A DNA stretch of 34,460 bases from Rhizobium grahamii CCGE 502. GTDB taxonomy: Bacteria > Pseudomonadota > Alphaproteobacteria > Rhizobiales > Rhizobiaceae. The stretch is from positions 1 through 34,460 of the forward strand of contig NZ_AEYE02000019.1 in NCBI RefSeq assembly GCF_000298315.2, read 5' to 3'. A model generated the notes under the pieces. That model searched no databases. It worked only from the letters and a program-made list of their open reading frames with translations, and had not been told where the DNA came from. Position numbers and translations under genes: made by a program. Numbering within the stretch: position 1 is the first letter of the stretch; every line of letters starts with the position of its first letter. Shown here in pieces: positions 34,121 through 34,460 of the stretch.

Positions 34121-34460
34121 TTAATGCCCGTCGAGGTAACGGACGGACTTCGGACGGCGGATATCGACGCCAGCGCCCTGGAAGATATAGATGCCGGGAA
34201 CGTCGAACTTCAGCGGGCCGGTCTGCCAGGGCTGCAGGAAGCGGAACGGCATCGGGTGTGCATCTTCACGACTTCCAACGAACGGCGGTAGGCGACCATG
34301 CGCTTGGTGCTGGATGCACCGGCAGTGTCGAGGTAGCCAAAGACGCCGCGGATGGTCAGCGGCTGACCCGTCGTCAGGGTGTAGATGTTGTTCTTCTGCA
34401 CCCACTCTCGGATGGTCGTCTGATTGACGGCATCGATGCGGCGGGTGGAGATGTCGAGCA
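34121..34460 (-). pseudogene. Phage major capsid protein C-terminus (DUF2184-like), frameshifted, continues past the window
   Basis: The frame at the right edge reads VQKNNIYTLTTGQPLTIRG, STKRMVAYRRSLEVVKMH. After a shift at about 34252 the next gives PMPFRFLQPWQTGPLKFDVP then GIYIFQGAGVDIRRPKSVRY and LDGH with a stop at 34121. D-R-M-V-A-Y-R-R...H-x-P-M-P-F-R-F-L-P-P...R-R-P-x-x-V-R-Y-L-D-G is the signature end of DUF2184 capsid proteins. One missing base (expected C-A-C-A-T-C) accounts for the shift. The gene begins to the right of the window. Confidence 0.65.

Overview
The window looks like accessory DNA of a Rhizobiales bacterium (Rhizobium/Agrobacterium/Sinorhizobium type). The evidence is the families present (DUF982 proteins, a standalone NHEJ ligase, a soluble PAS chemoreceptor, a DUF736/DUF932/NYN plasmid-type module) and repeated matches to the alphaproteobacterial general-stress sigma factor (EcfG/RpoE2) promoter, GGAAC-N16-CGTT. 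No rRNA, tRNA, CRISPR or intact insertion sequence was seen. All family calls come from reading the translations by eye; no search was run.

Left part (1-7.5 kb): small conserved or hypothetical genes (DUF982, PilZ, a translationally coupled partner), an ATP-dependent NHEJ DNA ligase, an FAD-dependent oxidoreductase, several rhizobial hypotheticals and a GNAT acetyltransferase carrying two compensating frameshifts.

Middle (7.7-16.9 kb): a glycan locus. Four minus-strand genes (two glycosyltransferases, a 1081-residue GT4 + Gfo/Idh/MocA + medium-chain dehydrogenase fusion, and a GT4 + glycoside-hydrolase fusion) diverge from glf, UDP-galactopyranose mutase. Three of the genes overlap end to start. 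The locus would supply UDP-galactofuranose and build a Galf-containing polymer or glycoconjugate. It is followed (16.9-22.3 kb) by stress-type genes: a DUF72 protein, a small acidic protein, a GlsB/YeaQ membrane protein, an HD-domain protein, a soluble chemoreceptor and an SDR dehydrogenase. Several of these, and the glycan operon, have EcfG-like promoters.

Right part (22.5-34.46 kb): a gene graveyard. It holds a broken VapC toxin, a broken DUF982 gene, a porin-like remnant, a plasmid-type module (DUF736-like, NYN nuclease-like, DUF932 pieces) around a diverged ~140 bp direct repeat, and a decayed prophage on the minus strand (capsid, connector, tail-completion, head-morphogenesis, endolysin and Rz1-like genes). 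Nearly every gene here has one or more frameshifts, mostly explained by one-base deletions. A few small plus-strand ORFs, one with a signal peptide, survive among them. Two tandem, sequence-related promoter-to-terminator units at 26.0-26.3 kb look like a duplicated small RNA gene driven by the general stress sigma factor. That is the most novel-looking signal in the window.
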